Notes: generated by a model not told the origin, from the sequence alone. DNA of 22,891 nucleotides from Usnea hakonensis (GCA_013423325.1 BLJB01000757.1:1-22891), one strand, 5' to 3'; shown: positions 1 to 11,390, counted from the first letter of the stretch. Numbers and translations: made by a program.

Positions 1-2525
1 TAATTAGGAGATATCGCGAAGTTACCTAAAGTTAACTAGATGTTGAAAACCTATAGTGTTCCTGTAAGGTAGTATATTAATTCTAGATAAGTCTTAAACT
101 TTTATAAAGTATTAGAAAAGGTAAATAAACTAATAGTATAGATCTTATCTTTAGAAGTAGTAAAGCCTATTAAATTAATATATTTATTTAGAAGTTTAAT
201 TAACGGGTAAGCTATAAAGGTCTTAATAGATTAAATATAAATATATATCTAAATAAGTAGATATTCTTAAAGAGTTTTAGAAGCGACGATAATATTATTA
301 ATATAGGTTTTTATAAAGTCTTTAAGTAGTTTTAAAATATATTTAATTTATTTTTATATATAAGTAATTAATTCTTTATAATTTATAATTATTATATTAA
401 AAGTTTCTTACTCTTTATAGCTAATAATAGTTTACTTATAGTAATCTTCTCTTACGATACGCTAATAATAAAAAAAGGATCGGGTATCTAAGATTATAAT
501 ATAACAGTAACCTTTTATAAAGGCGATTATATCGGCTTAAAAAGAGACTAGATATATATTATTTTAAACTATTTTATTTAATCCTCTAATATCTATTACT
601 AGTTTACTATTACGCTTCCTATTTAATAGAGTTTTCTAGATAATAAAGATTAGCTAGCTAAATAGCGTACTTTCTATTTTAACTAAATCTATCTAGAATA
701 GTTAGCTCTAAATATATAATTTATTAAAGATTTAATTAACTACTTCTCTCTCCTTTATATTTAATAAATAAATTTAGACTTTAGTAGAAGTATAATTTTT
801 CTAGTCTATCTATAAGGGAATTCTTATCTAGTATTACTCTAATAGATTTATAAAAGATTTATAGTCCTTCTAAAGCTCTAGATAAGCCTTTATAAGCTTA
901 TAAAAGAATACTATAATATTACTATTTCTATAAATAATAATATTATTAGCTATTTTAATTTCTTTAATAGTTAATAATTTAGTAAGCTTAGAACTCCTTA
1001 TAGTAGTAAGCTCCTTATAGTACTATACTTCTTTTTTCTAGAATACTAAATCTAGCTTAATAAGGTTAACTTCTAATATAATATCTAATATAGTAAGATA
1101 GTAGTTATTATAATTAATTTCTAATATAATATCTAGATATAAATATCTAGAAAGGACTATAGACTTACTAGTATTATTTCTAGTAATAATCGAATAGAAT
1201 AAATTATTAATAAGATAGATATATAATAATATTATTAAAGTACTAGGCTTAAATAAAAAATCTCGATTATCTAGTAAGATAATATAAAAAACTAGAATAA
1301 CTATCTAGCTATTAGGTAGTATTACTATTTTCTAATCTATTACTATAGGCTTTATTATAATACTACGTATTTTAAACTTAATATTAATAGGAACTATAAT
1401 ATAGTAAGAGTCTATATAAGCCTAATTTTTAGAAGTAATAATATTAATTTTTTTAGGTCTAATAATATTTATTTAAAGTAGTATTTTTATCTTAAGACTA
1501 TTAATTAAATATATTTTCTTAGTAATTTTAGCCCGTATTTCCTTACTATTATATATTCTTAGAAAATAGATTTCTAGAAATATATACTTATTTATAGAAT
1601 AATAATTACTACTAATTCTATATACTAAGATTAAAGATACTATAGTATAAATATAGATATTTAGAAATTACTTAAATAGAAATATCTAATTAATTAAAAT
1701 AACTAAGTATTCTAAAACTATATAGACTACTATTATTATAGTAGTAGTAATTAATATAATAAATAGAGTTAGAAAGTAGTAATTATAGAAATTAAATTTA
1801 ATATTAAAATTAATAATTATAATAGTAGATTCTACTATTTTTATCTCTCTATAGAATATAGTAGCTATAGTAGAGGTAATTATAGGAGGCTTTAATAAAT
1901 AGTCCCTAGTATAGATATACTTATATAGTAAATTATTAGATAGAAATTCTATCTAGTAATAATAATATATATAGATTATTATCGGAGAGGCTATTAAAGT
2001 AGTAGGAGTATCCTTCTTTTTAGACTAATAGTTAGAATTATAGTAATTAATATCTAGATCCTTTAAATAGTAGTTATTTAGATTAGATAAATTAAAAAGC
2101 TATTAGTTATTATCTTTTTCTATCTCCTTATTATCTTCTATAATAGTATATATTATAGGCTTCTACTACTAAATCTTTTTATTAAAAGGCTTTTTCTAAT
2201 TACTAGTAATAGACTTTTATATTAATTTTAAAGATAATCCTTTTACTATATTTTTTAGTAGTAAAGATTATTTAATAGACGATAGCCTAAAAGTATAAGG
2301 CTAATCTAAATACTATAAATAGTTATTATTATAGTTCTAATAAGGATAATAAGGAATATCGGCTAGAAGTTATTTATAATATAATATAAATTTTTATTTT
2401 AAATATTATTATTATTAATCTTATTACTTTATAGCTTATTTTTTAGAGGAGTAATTAATATTATTAGAGTTATAAAAGTCTAATATAGGGTATCTAGTAA
2501 GCTCTATTTATATATCTATTTAGAT
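1..2525 (-). pseudogene. G2 gypsy pol (pre-RT region and reverse transcriptase), RIP-degraded, runs off the left edge
   Basis: Read leftwards on the minus strand through the TAA/TAG stops, this is one continuous Ty3/gypsy frame. From about 2520 to 840 it gives a Gag/linker stretch. From about 830 to 1 it gives the reverse transcriptase: KLVIDIRGLNK near 570-605, then the palm aspartate in ILDTRSFFYYQ near 465-500, and the catalytic box read as YINNIIVASKT near 280-310. The box is normally Y-[IV]-D-D, and Asp to Asn is the expected GAC/GAT to AAC/AAT RIP change. The DIRGLN form of the RT is typical of one ascomycete Ty3/gypsy group (from family knowledge). The RT is cut by the window edge just after the thumb-like region, so RNase H and integrase would lie outside. 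The frame also continues across the G1 insertion into the right flank at 10034, which shows that G1 sits inside this coding sequence. Not functional. Confidence 0.8.
2521..2525. repeat. Target-site duplication of G1, left copy (TAGAT)
   Basis: TAGAT directly precedes the left LTR and is repeated exactly at 10029-10033 after the right LTR. A 5-bp duplication is the usual integrase footprint of Ty3/gypsy elements. Confidence 0.93.
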
Positions 2526-2759
2526 TGTTAGGGTTGGTATAGTAATGTGAGACTAGGAGGATAGATGTATTTCTATACAAGTATCTAGCAGTATTCTAGT
2601 AAGACTAATTCTTGAAAAAGAAGAAGAGAAAGAGGGGGGAATCGCTTCCTTAAGCTTATTCGCCAAGAAGCCAAGCCAATACCTGTATTACGTATACCAA
2701 AAGGATACGTAATACTTAGTAATATTATTATTATAGCGCTACTGCCCCTAAGCCTAATA
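2526..2759 (-). repeat. G1 3' LTR (left)
   Basis: 234 bp, the same length as the copy at 9795-10028. On the minus strand it begins TATTAGGC (TGTTAGGC in the partner) and ends CCTAACA, so the original termini were TG...CA. By eye the two LTRs differ at about 16 positions, all transitions. Many CA and TG dinucleotides survive here, unlike in the internal region. Confidence 0.95.
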
Positions 2760-2776
2760 ACTACCTCCCCTCCTAA
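2760..2776 (-). other. G1 polypurine tract
   Basis: On the minus strand the bases directly before the 3' LTR read TTAGGAGGGGAGGTAGT, nearly all purine. This is the position of the plus-strand DNA primer in an LTR element. Confidence 0.8.
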
Positions 2777-4651
2777 GGATTCGTCCTCGAATCCATATCT
2801 CTATATCTAATACTTATTAAAACCCCAAAACCCAGTGGGAAAAGAAGGGAAAGAGTTATTATAGTATAATAATTATAATACGTACTTTGCGCGAATCCAA
2901 ATAGTAAATAAAGCGTATTTTTGTTTTAGTAGTCGAATAATATATTTTATTATCGTTGCGCGGGTACTAAGTAACGCGTAAAGTTGATGTTCGGTAGGGC
3001 TAATAATAAAATCTCGGGTATAAAATCTAATAATTTTAGGTTTATTTTTCTTACTTCTATAATATATCTTTATTAATACTTTGATTCCCAAATACTATTT
3101 TATTATCCTATTTATACTAGGGAGTCATCTTCTTTATTTACGATATCCGATTCTAATTATAATATTTAAGATAACCCTAGCTACGTATCTATTTAGGGTT
3201 CTATTCTTAGTATTTAAATTCCCTTATATACGCGAGGTAGGCGTTTTATTAAAGAAATCCTATTATCTATCCTAAGTAAGAATAGTAAAAATTATATCCC
3301 CTATATTAATTTACTACCTTAAAATAAGACGTAGTAGGCTATTTAGATAGTCGTTACTAAAATATCTACTTTAACCTTAGCGGGCGCTAATAGCGTATAG
3401 ACTTTAAATTAGCCTATTACTAACTAGCCTTCTACTCCGATCTAAAATCTAGTTATTAATCCTCTATACGATATAACTTCTCTCGGGGGTAAGTATATTA
3501 CCCTACTAGGCGGCTAGCGTACGCTTCTATTAGGCTTCTACCGTAAAGCGGGGGCTCCTTTCCTAGGTAGCGCGTCTTTAGTTTTTCCGGAGGTCTCTAT
3601 CGATCCCCTAAATAGACCCTTAGTCGTAAGTTTTAAACGTTATTAACCCGGTATCGCTTATGTATTCTTAGGGTAGTCGCCTAGCTATTACGAGGCGGTA
3701 TAACGATCCTAATATTCTCCTTATAGAGAATACGTATTACCGGTACCTCTAATAGGTATAGCGAACTAACCCTTATTCTTATAATACGTAGTTTAATACT
3801 AAAGGTTATATAGTATCTAAATATAACTATTACCGTTAACTAAGGAAGGACTACGTATTAGTAGGTTTTTCCTAGTATTCTAGTAACGCGAGTAGTATTA
3901 TTTACGGTCGTACCTACTACTAACTTCTAGTAGCTACCTATAAATATTAGAATCCGTAACTTAGCTAATAATCTAATATATAACCGCTAAGCCCGGGCTA
4001 TCTCTATCCGTTATAGTCTTACTCCGGGATATATTATATATTACCCCCTTCGGTACCTTAAATATTATACTATAGAGTTTGACCGGTACTTAATAGCCGT
4101 CTAACGCGTAGCTATATAGTTTAGAAAGGTAAAGAAACCAGATTCTTTATCTATCTAAATTATTAAAGCTAAGACCTTAAGGGGGATCTACGCGACTCTT
4201 AAAGCTATCTTAGATATATTATAATACGCGGTATATTTATCGCTTTCCTTCTTATATTACCTATATATTTTATAGGCGTTGTAGCTAATATTTCTTAAAA
4301 TCGCTTACCTCCTCTTAATAATATATAGCCTCCTATAGGACTACCCTTACCTCCTAGAAGTAACGGTTCGAGTTCCGATAGTAGTCGTTCAAATTCGCCC
4401 TCCGATAGGCTAAACTTATCTACGGAGAGGGCTACTAGAGCGAATTAAGTAATTAGAGGGGGAGAGTAGGCGCGGTATTATATATATATATTACTAGTAT
4501 ATCTGCCTTCGGGTATTATATTTCGCGATACTATTTCGGCGGTCTTAATATTTACTTTATTATAGGGTCTTAGGCCCTCTCAGTCGTTACCCTTAGGGTA
4601 ATAGAGAATTATATACTAATCGTATATTTCACCTACGTAACTTTTATTTAT
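2773..4651 (-). pseudogene. G1 ORF3: unrecognised ORF of about 600 codons after pol (env position)
   Basis: Downstream of the chromodomain about 1.9 kb remains before the polypurine tract, and it reads as protein on the minus strand. The first part starts near an ATA (possible former ATG) at 4651, overlapping the pol stop at 4644-4646, and contains SEGEFERLLSELEPLLLGG. Near 4300 the best frame shifts by one base. From there to a TAG at 2773-2775 a second frame stays open apart from TAA/TAG. It includes RSKTITDRDSPGLAV, SGKTKDALPRKGAPALR and, near the end, a hydrophobic LLFPLGFGVLISI stretch. I do not recognise the family. It has no retroviral-envelope landmark that I can name, and no zinc finger or protease motif. 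The frame change may be an old indel, a programmed shift or a boundary between two ORFs. Alternative: a host-derived gene captured by the element. Confidence 0.6.
2777..2794. repeat. Perfect inverted repeat next to the polypurine tract
   Basis: GGATTCG-TCCT-CGAATCC: a 7-bp perfect stem with a 4-base loop, abutting the polypurine tract and inside the final codons of ORF3. It escaped RIP. A role in transcript structure is possible but not shown. Confidence 0.55.
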
Positions 4652-7600
4652 TAAATATATCGACTAAATCTGGAGTATCTATATCGTCCTTAGTAATCTA
4701 CTAGTCATATTCCTTAGGATAGCCTACCTAGCGTACCAGGTATTCTAGGACTCCTTTTCGTATACGTTTCTTCAGGATTTCTTCTACTTTACTAATTTTA
4801 TCGTTATCTATTAAATTAGGAGCTAGGTACTCTAGGATATTCGTATCACCCTTTCTCCTTTAGTATAGCTCTAATAATAATATATAAAAGATAGGGTAAA
4901 TACGGTAAGTAGGGGGTAACCACAGATAGTATACTTACTTCCCTACTTGCCTTCTAATATGGAAAGGTCCGATTATTTTATCTGAAAGCTTCTTATTTGG
5001 CCTTTTTTGCTTCAGATTCTTAACTAATAGTAATACTAGATCGCCTTCTCGGAATTCTTACTTCTAGTAAATTTGATTATAGGACTTCGCTTATATCTTA
5101 AGTACGCTTTACTAGCGTTTCACTAGATCTTATCTAATTAAATCGATTTCTTTGACTTGTTCTTTTACTACGGGTATCTCTCCTTCGGTAGCCTTATCCT
5201 CGTGGCGTAGTTCCATTTTAGGGTTATACCTATATATTACTTTAAAAGGATTATACCTAATTATTATATAACTACTTTATCAATATACGAATTCTATAAT
5301 TAGTAATAGTATTATCTAGTCATCTTGATTATCTGAGTAGTATATACGGAGGTAGTACTCTAGTATCTGGTTTTGCCTTTCGGTTTATCTATTAGTTTAT
5401 AGGTAGAAGGCGGTACTTAGCCGGCGTTTAATCTATATCTAATAGTATACTTCTAACTAGAATATACTTATAAAGATAGGTCCTCTATCTATTACGATAT
5501 CTTGCAGGGCTCCAAATTTTATAAAGATCTCTCGTATCAGGATTTCTTCCAACTCCACAGCATTAATTTTCTTAGTAGTAGGAAGATAGCAGGCCATTTT
5601 AGTATATCTATCTACTACTATAAGAATCGAATTATAAACGATATTATTTCACTTACTCGGAGGTAAATTAGTAATAAAATCTATTATAATTTCTTTCTAT
5701 AGATTTAAGGGGATTAGTAACGCTCCTAATTTACTATAGGGGCGATAGCGTTTTACCTTAACCCTTTAGTAGATATTATAGGTACTTATATACTCCTTAA
5801 TATCTACTTTTATACTTTTCTAAAAGTATTTTCTACTAATTAATTTAGAGGTCTTATTAGCCCCGAAATACCCCGCTAAGGGGTCGTTATAATAGCGTTT
5901 TATTAGCTCTTTACGGATAGACGCTTCTTTAGGGATATATAGCCTACTATTATAGTATAGTAGCCCCTAGCTATCTATTATCTAAGCTCCGGTATCCTTA
6001 TTACGCTTTCCTTACGCTTTACTAGCCTTCTACTAGGTAATAAGAGCGTCCTCTTATTAAAATACCTTAATAAGTTTATAGATAGGCTTACTACTAGGAT
6101 CATATACTATTTCGCTTATAACTAAAATATTGGCTACTAAGTATAGGACGAACTATTTATAACTAGTAGTCCTAGTAATAGGGTTAAGCTATACCTTAGC
6201 TACGTCGCGATTATATTAAGCCGGCGTCTCGCCTACGCTCCCTCTAGTTTGAGGCTAAGGTTCCCTAGTCCTCGAATAATATACTATATTTAGGTATATT
6301 TCCTATATAGCTATAGTTATTAATAATCTAAATACTATTTTAATAGGTACTTAGTCTATACTACCTACGCTTCCTCCTAAGGTAATATCTATACCTTACT
6401 AATATATAGTTCGAATTACTATAAAAATCGGATTCGATAAGCTACTAATCGTTACTAGCTTCTACTATAATATTAATAATAGCTTATTGATCGAACGGTT
6501 TTCGTCCTTATAGTCAGGACGTCTTAATAGCGTATCGGCGGGGTTTATCTTACTAGAACGATATAAAATAAAGAAATTAAAACTAGCCAACTTTATTATC
6601 TATTTTACCTATCGTCTATTTAAATTCGGCTGACCTATAAAATACTTTAGATTATTATAGTTAGTTAAGACTTTAACTGGGCTATTTACCCCTTCTAAAT
6701 AGTAACGCTAATATTTAAATATCGTAATAATAGCGAGTAACTCCTAATCGTGAGTCTTATAATTTCGCTCTATATTAATTATCTTTCGAGAATAGAAAGT
6801 GACTAGATACTACTACTTATTTATTTTTTAGTACTGGGTCAAAATACCTACTAAGGCAAATTCGGAAGTATCCGTTTTAATACGGATTAGAAGGTTAGAA
6901 TCGAAGTGTCTTAGTAAAGGAGTAGTCGTAAACGTGGCCTGTAGCCTAGTAAACGCTACCTTAGCGTTATCTAGCTACTTAAAAGGACCTGACTTCTTTC
7001 CTTTTTCGCTTCCTTTTAAAAGACCCGTTAAAGGGCCTATAATCTACGAGTAATAGTAAATAAACCTCCGGTAGAAGTTTATAAACCCTAAGAATACCTA
7101 AACGTTATAGTAATTCTTAGGCTTCGGCCAATCTTAGATAGCGGTTACCCTATATTTATCTATAGAGATACCGTTAATTAATATAATAAACCCTAGGAAT
7201 TTAACTTTAGTAGTAAAGAATTTATATTTCTTTAAACTTATAAAAAGACTTACCTTTCGTAGTCTACTTAAGATCTATCTAACGTGGTCAATGTATTCCT
7301 CCCGCGTTTTGGAGTAAATAAGTATATTATCTAAATAGATAATATAGAATTAGTTAATAAGACTACTTAATAACTTATTAATATATACTTAAAACGTTAC
7401 GGGGGTATTAGTAAGACTAAATAGTATTACTAGATACTTAAAGTAGCTATATCGTATTCGGAAGGCCGTCTTCTACTTATCGCCCTTTCTAATCCGTATA
7501 TAATAATATATATTCTTAAGATCTAACTTAGTAAATTGCTTTATACTATTAAGGCGGTCTAAGGTCTTACTAATTAGTAGTAATAGATAGTGATTCTTGA

Positions 7601-8590
7601 TAGTTACCTTATTTAACCTACGGTAATTAATATATAAACGTAGTTTACCGTCCTTTTTTAGAATAAAAAGAATGGGGGCTTCTATAGGACTAGTCGAATA
7701 CTAAATCTATCCTTTTATAAGAGCGTCATCGAGATAGCTATATAGTATAGCTAATTCCGTATTCGATAGGTTATATAGAGGGCTAAATAGGGGTTCCGTA
7801 GTTGTCTCGATAGCGTAATCCCGTCCTTTATAAGAGGGAAGCTTTCCTACTTCCTTAGTCGAAAAAATATTAGCGTAATCCTTAAGTTCCTAAGGGACTT
7901 CTAGTATCTTTGCTATACTTTCCTAATAAGATATATTCGTACCCGTAGTACTAATCTAGTAGCTCGCTTCTAGAGCTACTATTACTAATATAATTAAGGT
8001 ATATATAGTCTTTTCTCCTTTTAGCGAGGCCGCGAATTTATTTAGATTAAGTAGTTTATAAGCTTACTAATTAATACTAAAACGCTATATTCGATCTATT
8101 ATATCTATTTTTATTCTTTCCTCTATTAAGGCAGGGAGGCCTAAGACTAAAGGCGGACCTTCTTTATTAATAGTATAGAACGTATATTAGTAGCGCTTCT
8201 CGTATATCCAGCTGTCGCGAATTATATATAATATAATATATATACTATAGTAATAAGCCGATTTCCTATCCATCCACTATAGGGTTAGTAAGGGAGCTTC
8301 GATATAATAAAGATTATATTCGATTACGAAGCGTTAGCTAATCATATTAACCTCGGCTCTATTATTAAAATAGAATTATATAGGGACTAAATCCTTTAAG
8401 TCTTCCTTAATAATATATCTATTATATACTAAAGAAGGTAACGAGACAACTCCTTTTACTACCCTCGCGTAGATAGAGTCTCTAATAAGGGCTTACCTTT
8501 TCCCTTCTTCGGGACCGCGTATACCCGGTATTTACCTAGTAACCCTAGCGGTATACTATTAGTATCTTCTACCTTCGGAGCGATATACTC
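4644..8590 (-). pseudogene. pol: G1 pol: protease, RT, RNase H, integrase, chromodomain
   Basis: One frame from about 8590 down to a TAA at 4644-4646, broken only by RIP-type stops. The protease flap region has NNRAEVN near 8355-8370 (DSGA-type site, its Asp and Gly replaced) and LVLGLPAL near 8127-8150. The RT (about 7800-7180) has FTKLDL near 7518-7537 and the catalytic box YLDNILIYS near 7311-7349, where YLDD has become YLDN. RNase H (about 6800-6510) has YSRKIINIERNYKTHDQELL and ends in INPADTLLRRPDY. The integrase core has VVDRYTKMACYLPTT near 5575-5620, followed by a GPF motif near 4965. The chromodomain at about 4690-4800 reads VEEILKKRIRKGVLEYLV, then a GYPKEYD tail. Relative to gag the frame is -1, the usual gypsy arrangement. 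Chromodomains of this class bind modified histone H3 and guide integration to heterochromatin (family knowledge). Confidence 0.92.
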
Positions 8591-9750
8591 GATAGTATAG
8601 TATCCCTTCTTTTTATAATTCTAATATTAAACTATCTTTAAAAATTTCTTTTTAGATTTTTCGTTTAATTAGGTCTTACCCTTATTGCCGCTTTTATTTT
8701 CTTTAGGCTTATTATTTATCTAACCTCCGCTTTAATAGTTTATAGAGTTAGATCTTTATTTACTACCTCGGTTCCCTCTTTAGAATAATATATTATTATC
8801 TTTATAGGTAGTATTCCTTCTTTTTCGGTTATTTTCAAGTTGTATTACTAGCGATACGAGTTCGTTTCGCCTAGTTAGAATAATCTATATATTAGTAATA
8901 GCTATACGAATCTCTAGCTTTAGCCTAGTAAAGAAATAGGATATCTATTACTCTTCTATATAAGGGAGTATTTAGGCCTCTAGGCTATTTAGGTAGGTAT
9001 CGAATTCTCGGACCGTTTAGTTCTATCTTTAAGAGGCGTTAGTATACGCTTAGGCGATATCTAGCTTACGGTTTACCGGGTCCTCGACGAGGTTTAGTAG
9101 GAAAGCTATATACTAGGGCTAGATAGAAATATTATCCGGATCTTTTATATTTTTATTTCGATATTGTTCCTTTAGCGTTTCGGCCAGAAATTAATTATAC
9201 TATTAGATCTTATCGTCTTCGGTAATAAAGTTCTAGGGCGTTAGACTAAATTAGTCTTCTACGTCCCTTATCTAATTTCGGTATTCTCGAATACTTTTCG
9301 TATAGAAAATCTATAGGTCCTTAGGCCGAAGGTTATATTACGTCTTCGCCGGGCCTACGTTCTTCTAGATACTACCGGCTATACGCTTTTTACTATATTC
9401 TAAGGCGTAAATCTCCTCTATTAAGTCTTAGAGTTATCGGTTCTTTATAAGGGTATCTCGCCTTCGAGTAGTATCTGCTATCTAATCGTCAACCGTTCGT
9501 TACGGGTTATTACTAGTATTAGTATTAGTATTAGTATTAATTTCGGTTTTGATTTCGGTTTCGGTTTTAGTTTCGGTTTCTATTTCGGTTTCTATACGGG
9601 CATGTCCGTCGTCTTCGAGTTTAGATATATAACCGGTACCTATTAAGGGGACTTATATATTCCGGTACTAGTTTCTAACGGTTGCTAATAAGGATAATCC
9701 GCTAGCGTTATTAACGCGTCGCGGATTCGCTCTAGTATTGATTACTATTC
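8560..9750 (-). pseudogene. gag: G1 gag with a Thr/Glu-rich repeat and CCHC-type knuckle remnant
   Basis: A minus-strand frame of about 395 codons. It starts near 9750, close to the 5' LTR; the start codon is uncertain because Met codons are RIP-converted to ATA. The N-terminal part holds a low-complexity Thr/Glu/Lys then Asn/Thr repeat (9513-9597). The middle reads like a Ty3-type capsid domain, for example SIREYRNQIRDVEDQFSLT near 9230-9300 and FDTYLNSLEAQ near 8950-9010. The C-terminus is basic and ends in YKKKGYYTIEY at about 8590-8625. This matches a CCHC knuckle (C-x2-C-x4-H-x4-C) whose Cys and His codons have become Tyr, as TGC/TGT and CAC/CAT to TAC/TAT would give. The protein would coat the genomic RNA in the particle. 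Non-functional. Confidence 0.85.
9513..9597 (-). repeat. Hexamer-type tandem repeat in G1 gag
   Basis: On the plus strand four to five AGTATT units are followed by about eight degenerate TTTCGG(T/A) units. On the minus strand they encode alternating Thr-Asn and Thr-Glu dipeptides in the gag frame. The in-frame period suggests slippage expansion while the gene was active. Confidence 0.75.
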
Positions 9751-9782
9751 TAGTCACGGATTACTACCCCTAAGAAGGGTAG

Positions 9783-9791
9783 AAGAATTAG
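9783..9791 (-). other. G1 candidate primer-binding region (possible self-priming)
   Basis: Three bases after the 5' LTR the minus strand reads CTAATTCTT. Its exact 9-base complement AAGAATTAG occurs within the LTR itself (complement of 9874-9882). No tRNA 3' end match is evident. Some Tf1/sushi-type chromoviruses prime from their own RNA (family knowledge). RIP may have altered a tRNA site, so this is tentative. Confidence 0.3.
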
Positions 9792-9794
9792 AAT

Positions 9795-10028
9795 TATTAG
9801 GGTTAGTATAGTAATATGAGACTAGGAGGATAGATATATTTCTATATAAGTATCTGGTAGTATTCTAGTAAGACTAATTCTTGAAAAAGAAGAAGAGAAA
9901 GAGGGGGGAATCGCTTCCTTAAGCTTATTCGCCAAGAAGCCAAGCCAATACCTATATTACGTATACCAAGAGGATACGTAATACTTGGCAATATTGTCAT
10001 TACAGCGCTACTGCCCCTGAGCCTAACA
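9795..10028 (-). repeat. G1 5' LTR (right)
   Basis: 234 bp, partner of 2526-2759. On the minus strand it begins TGTTAGGCTC and ends CCTAATA (CCTAACA in the partner). It should contain the element's promoter and polyadenylation signals, though I cannot place them. CA and TG are largely preserved. Confidence 0.95.
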
Positions 10029-10033
10029 TAGAT
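10029..10033. repeat. Target-site duplication of G1, right copy (TAGAT)
   Basis: Exact copy of 2521-2525, directly after the right LTR. Confidence 0.93.
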
Positions 10034-11390
10034 ATTTAGCTATTTTATAAACCCTTTTATAATAGTAGTATTAGAGGGTTCTAATATATAGATCCTAAAT
10101 TTAACTATTAGATTATTTTAGATTATTATTAGCTATCTTTAAACTATAGATATTTAAATAGCTTTAATATATTAAAAGACGTTCTAAATAAAGTTATAGA
10201 GGTATATATAATTTCTAATATTATTAAGGGTATATTTCTTTTTCTAAAGTAGTTTCTAGGCCTTAGAAGTCCGAATCTTAAATTATTTAATAAGCTAGTT
10301 ATATTAGCTCTCTAATAATATTATTTATAATAAATCCTTTTTAGTATTATTAAGTTTAATAGAATACTAGCTTTACGGCTCTTCTTAAAAGTATTTAGAA
10401 AGTATAATATATAATTTTTTAAGGGGCTATAGCTTTATAAGGTCTTTTAATCTATTAATAAATATATATATATTTTAATAAAATAAGTAACGGCTAACTA
10501 TAATAATAGAAGTATTATCTAGATCTTTAAGGCTATTATTAAAGAATCCTACTTTTTCGGCTTTCTAGTCTTACTAATTAAAATTAACTACTATAGTAGT
10601 AGAAGTAGATAACGAGATAGACCCTACTATAATAGTAGTAGTAAGAGTTAATCTAATTAAAGTAATAATAATATTCTATTATTTAGAGGTAAAGCTAATA
10701 ATTAGAATTATTTATAACTATCTACTAGAGCCTTTTCTAATATTACTACTAGCTATTAAATTACGGTATTCTAGTACCTTTTCTAGATTTTAAAATAAAG
10801 ATAGTAATAACTACCTTTAAAATATATTTTTAGTCTAATTACTAAAATCTAATAGCGTTAGTATAGATTATAGATAATATAGAATATAGAGGGTATTAAA
10901 TTTAAAGTTAATAAGATCTTATTTAAAGACTATTTTATTAATAGTTTAAACTTATAGCTAGTAATATATAAATAATATTAATTATAATTATTATCCTTAA
11001 TCTAGTAAATTAGTAGATAAAGGCGAGACTATCCTATTAATAATATATTAGATAATATATTTTATCTATCTTAATAAGATCTTTATAAAGGCGTAATTAG
11101 TATATAAAAAAGTAGTAATCTTATAGGTACAAGTAATAATTTACTCGCTTAAAAGATTAGATAGTACTATAAAGGATTTAGAGTACTACTAATAGCTCCT
11201 AATAGTAAATAGAAGTAATAATAGGCTTTCTAGACTAAAATAGTAGTAGAAGTAATTAATATAGTAATTATTAAAATAGAAGTAATTAGAATAGATTTTA
11301 AAAAGATAGAAGAAAAGTAGGTAATAGCTTCCTAAGGCAAGTGCGAAAGCTTACTCTAGATAAATATCTAGTGAGATTTTCTAATAGAAA
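10034..11390 (-). pseudogene. gag: G2 gag-like 5' portion, RIP-degraded
   Basis: With G1 and one TAGAT copy removed, the minus-strand frame of 10034-10400 joins in phase to the G2 pol frame at 2520, giving protein-like sequence on both sides (for example RIYILEPSNTTIIKGF just right of the junction). By position it is the upstream, gag-encoding part of G2. No domain is diagnostic, since Cys and His codons would all have turned to Tyr. The plus strand of the same stretch is also fairly open, so the strand call rests on continuity with the RT rather than on motifs. Very AT-rich and non-functional. Confidence 0.5.

Larger units (their letters stand above)
2526..10028 (-). mobile_element. G1: complete Ty3/gypsy chromovirus, 7503 bp, RIP-inactivated
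   Basis: The element is bounded by 234-bp direct LTRs and a perfect TAGAT duplication. On the minus strand the order is 5' LTR (9795-10028), gag, pol (protease, RT, RNase H, integrase, chromodomain), an additional ORF, a polypurine tract and the 3' LTR (2526-2759). The RT-RNase H-integrase order with a C-terminal chromodomain places it among chromoviruses. At 7.5 kb it is about 1.9 kb longer than a compact gag-pol chromovirus, and the surplus is ORF3 after pol. It interrupts the coding frame of G2. All genes carry RIP stops and altered catalytic residues, so this copy is dead. Confidence 0.95.

Noticed and set aside
2873..3091. 72-codon open frame with a Met start on the minus strand
   Set aside because: It overlaps ORF3 in another frame; the ORF3 frame is open over a far longer span through RIP stops. 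This is a chance open stretch in AT-rich DNA.
3081..3275. 64-codon hydrophobic open frame on the plus strand
   Set aside because: It is antisense to ORF3. The Leu/Ile/Tyr richness is what RIP-mutated antisense sequence gives, and there is no other support for a membrane protein.
3700..4600. Plus-strand frame with a Ser/Pro/Arg-rich segment opposite ORF3
   Set aside because: It is also fairly open, but the minus-strand reading has more natural composition, starts at the pol overlap and ends at the polypurine tract, so I preferred it. The strand is not proven.
10034..10700. Long open plus-strand frame in the right flank of G1
   Set aside because: The minus frame joins in phase to the G2 RT frame across the insertion point. 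The plus reading shows no motif of a transposase or other family that I could name.
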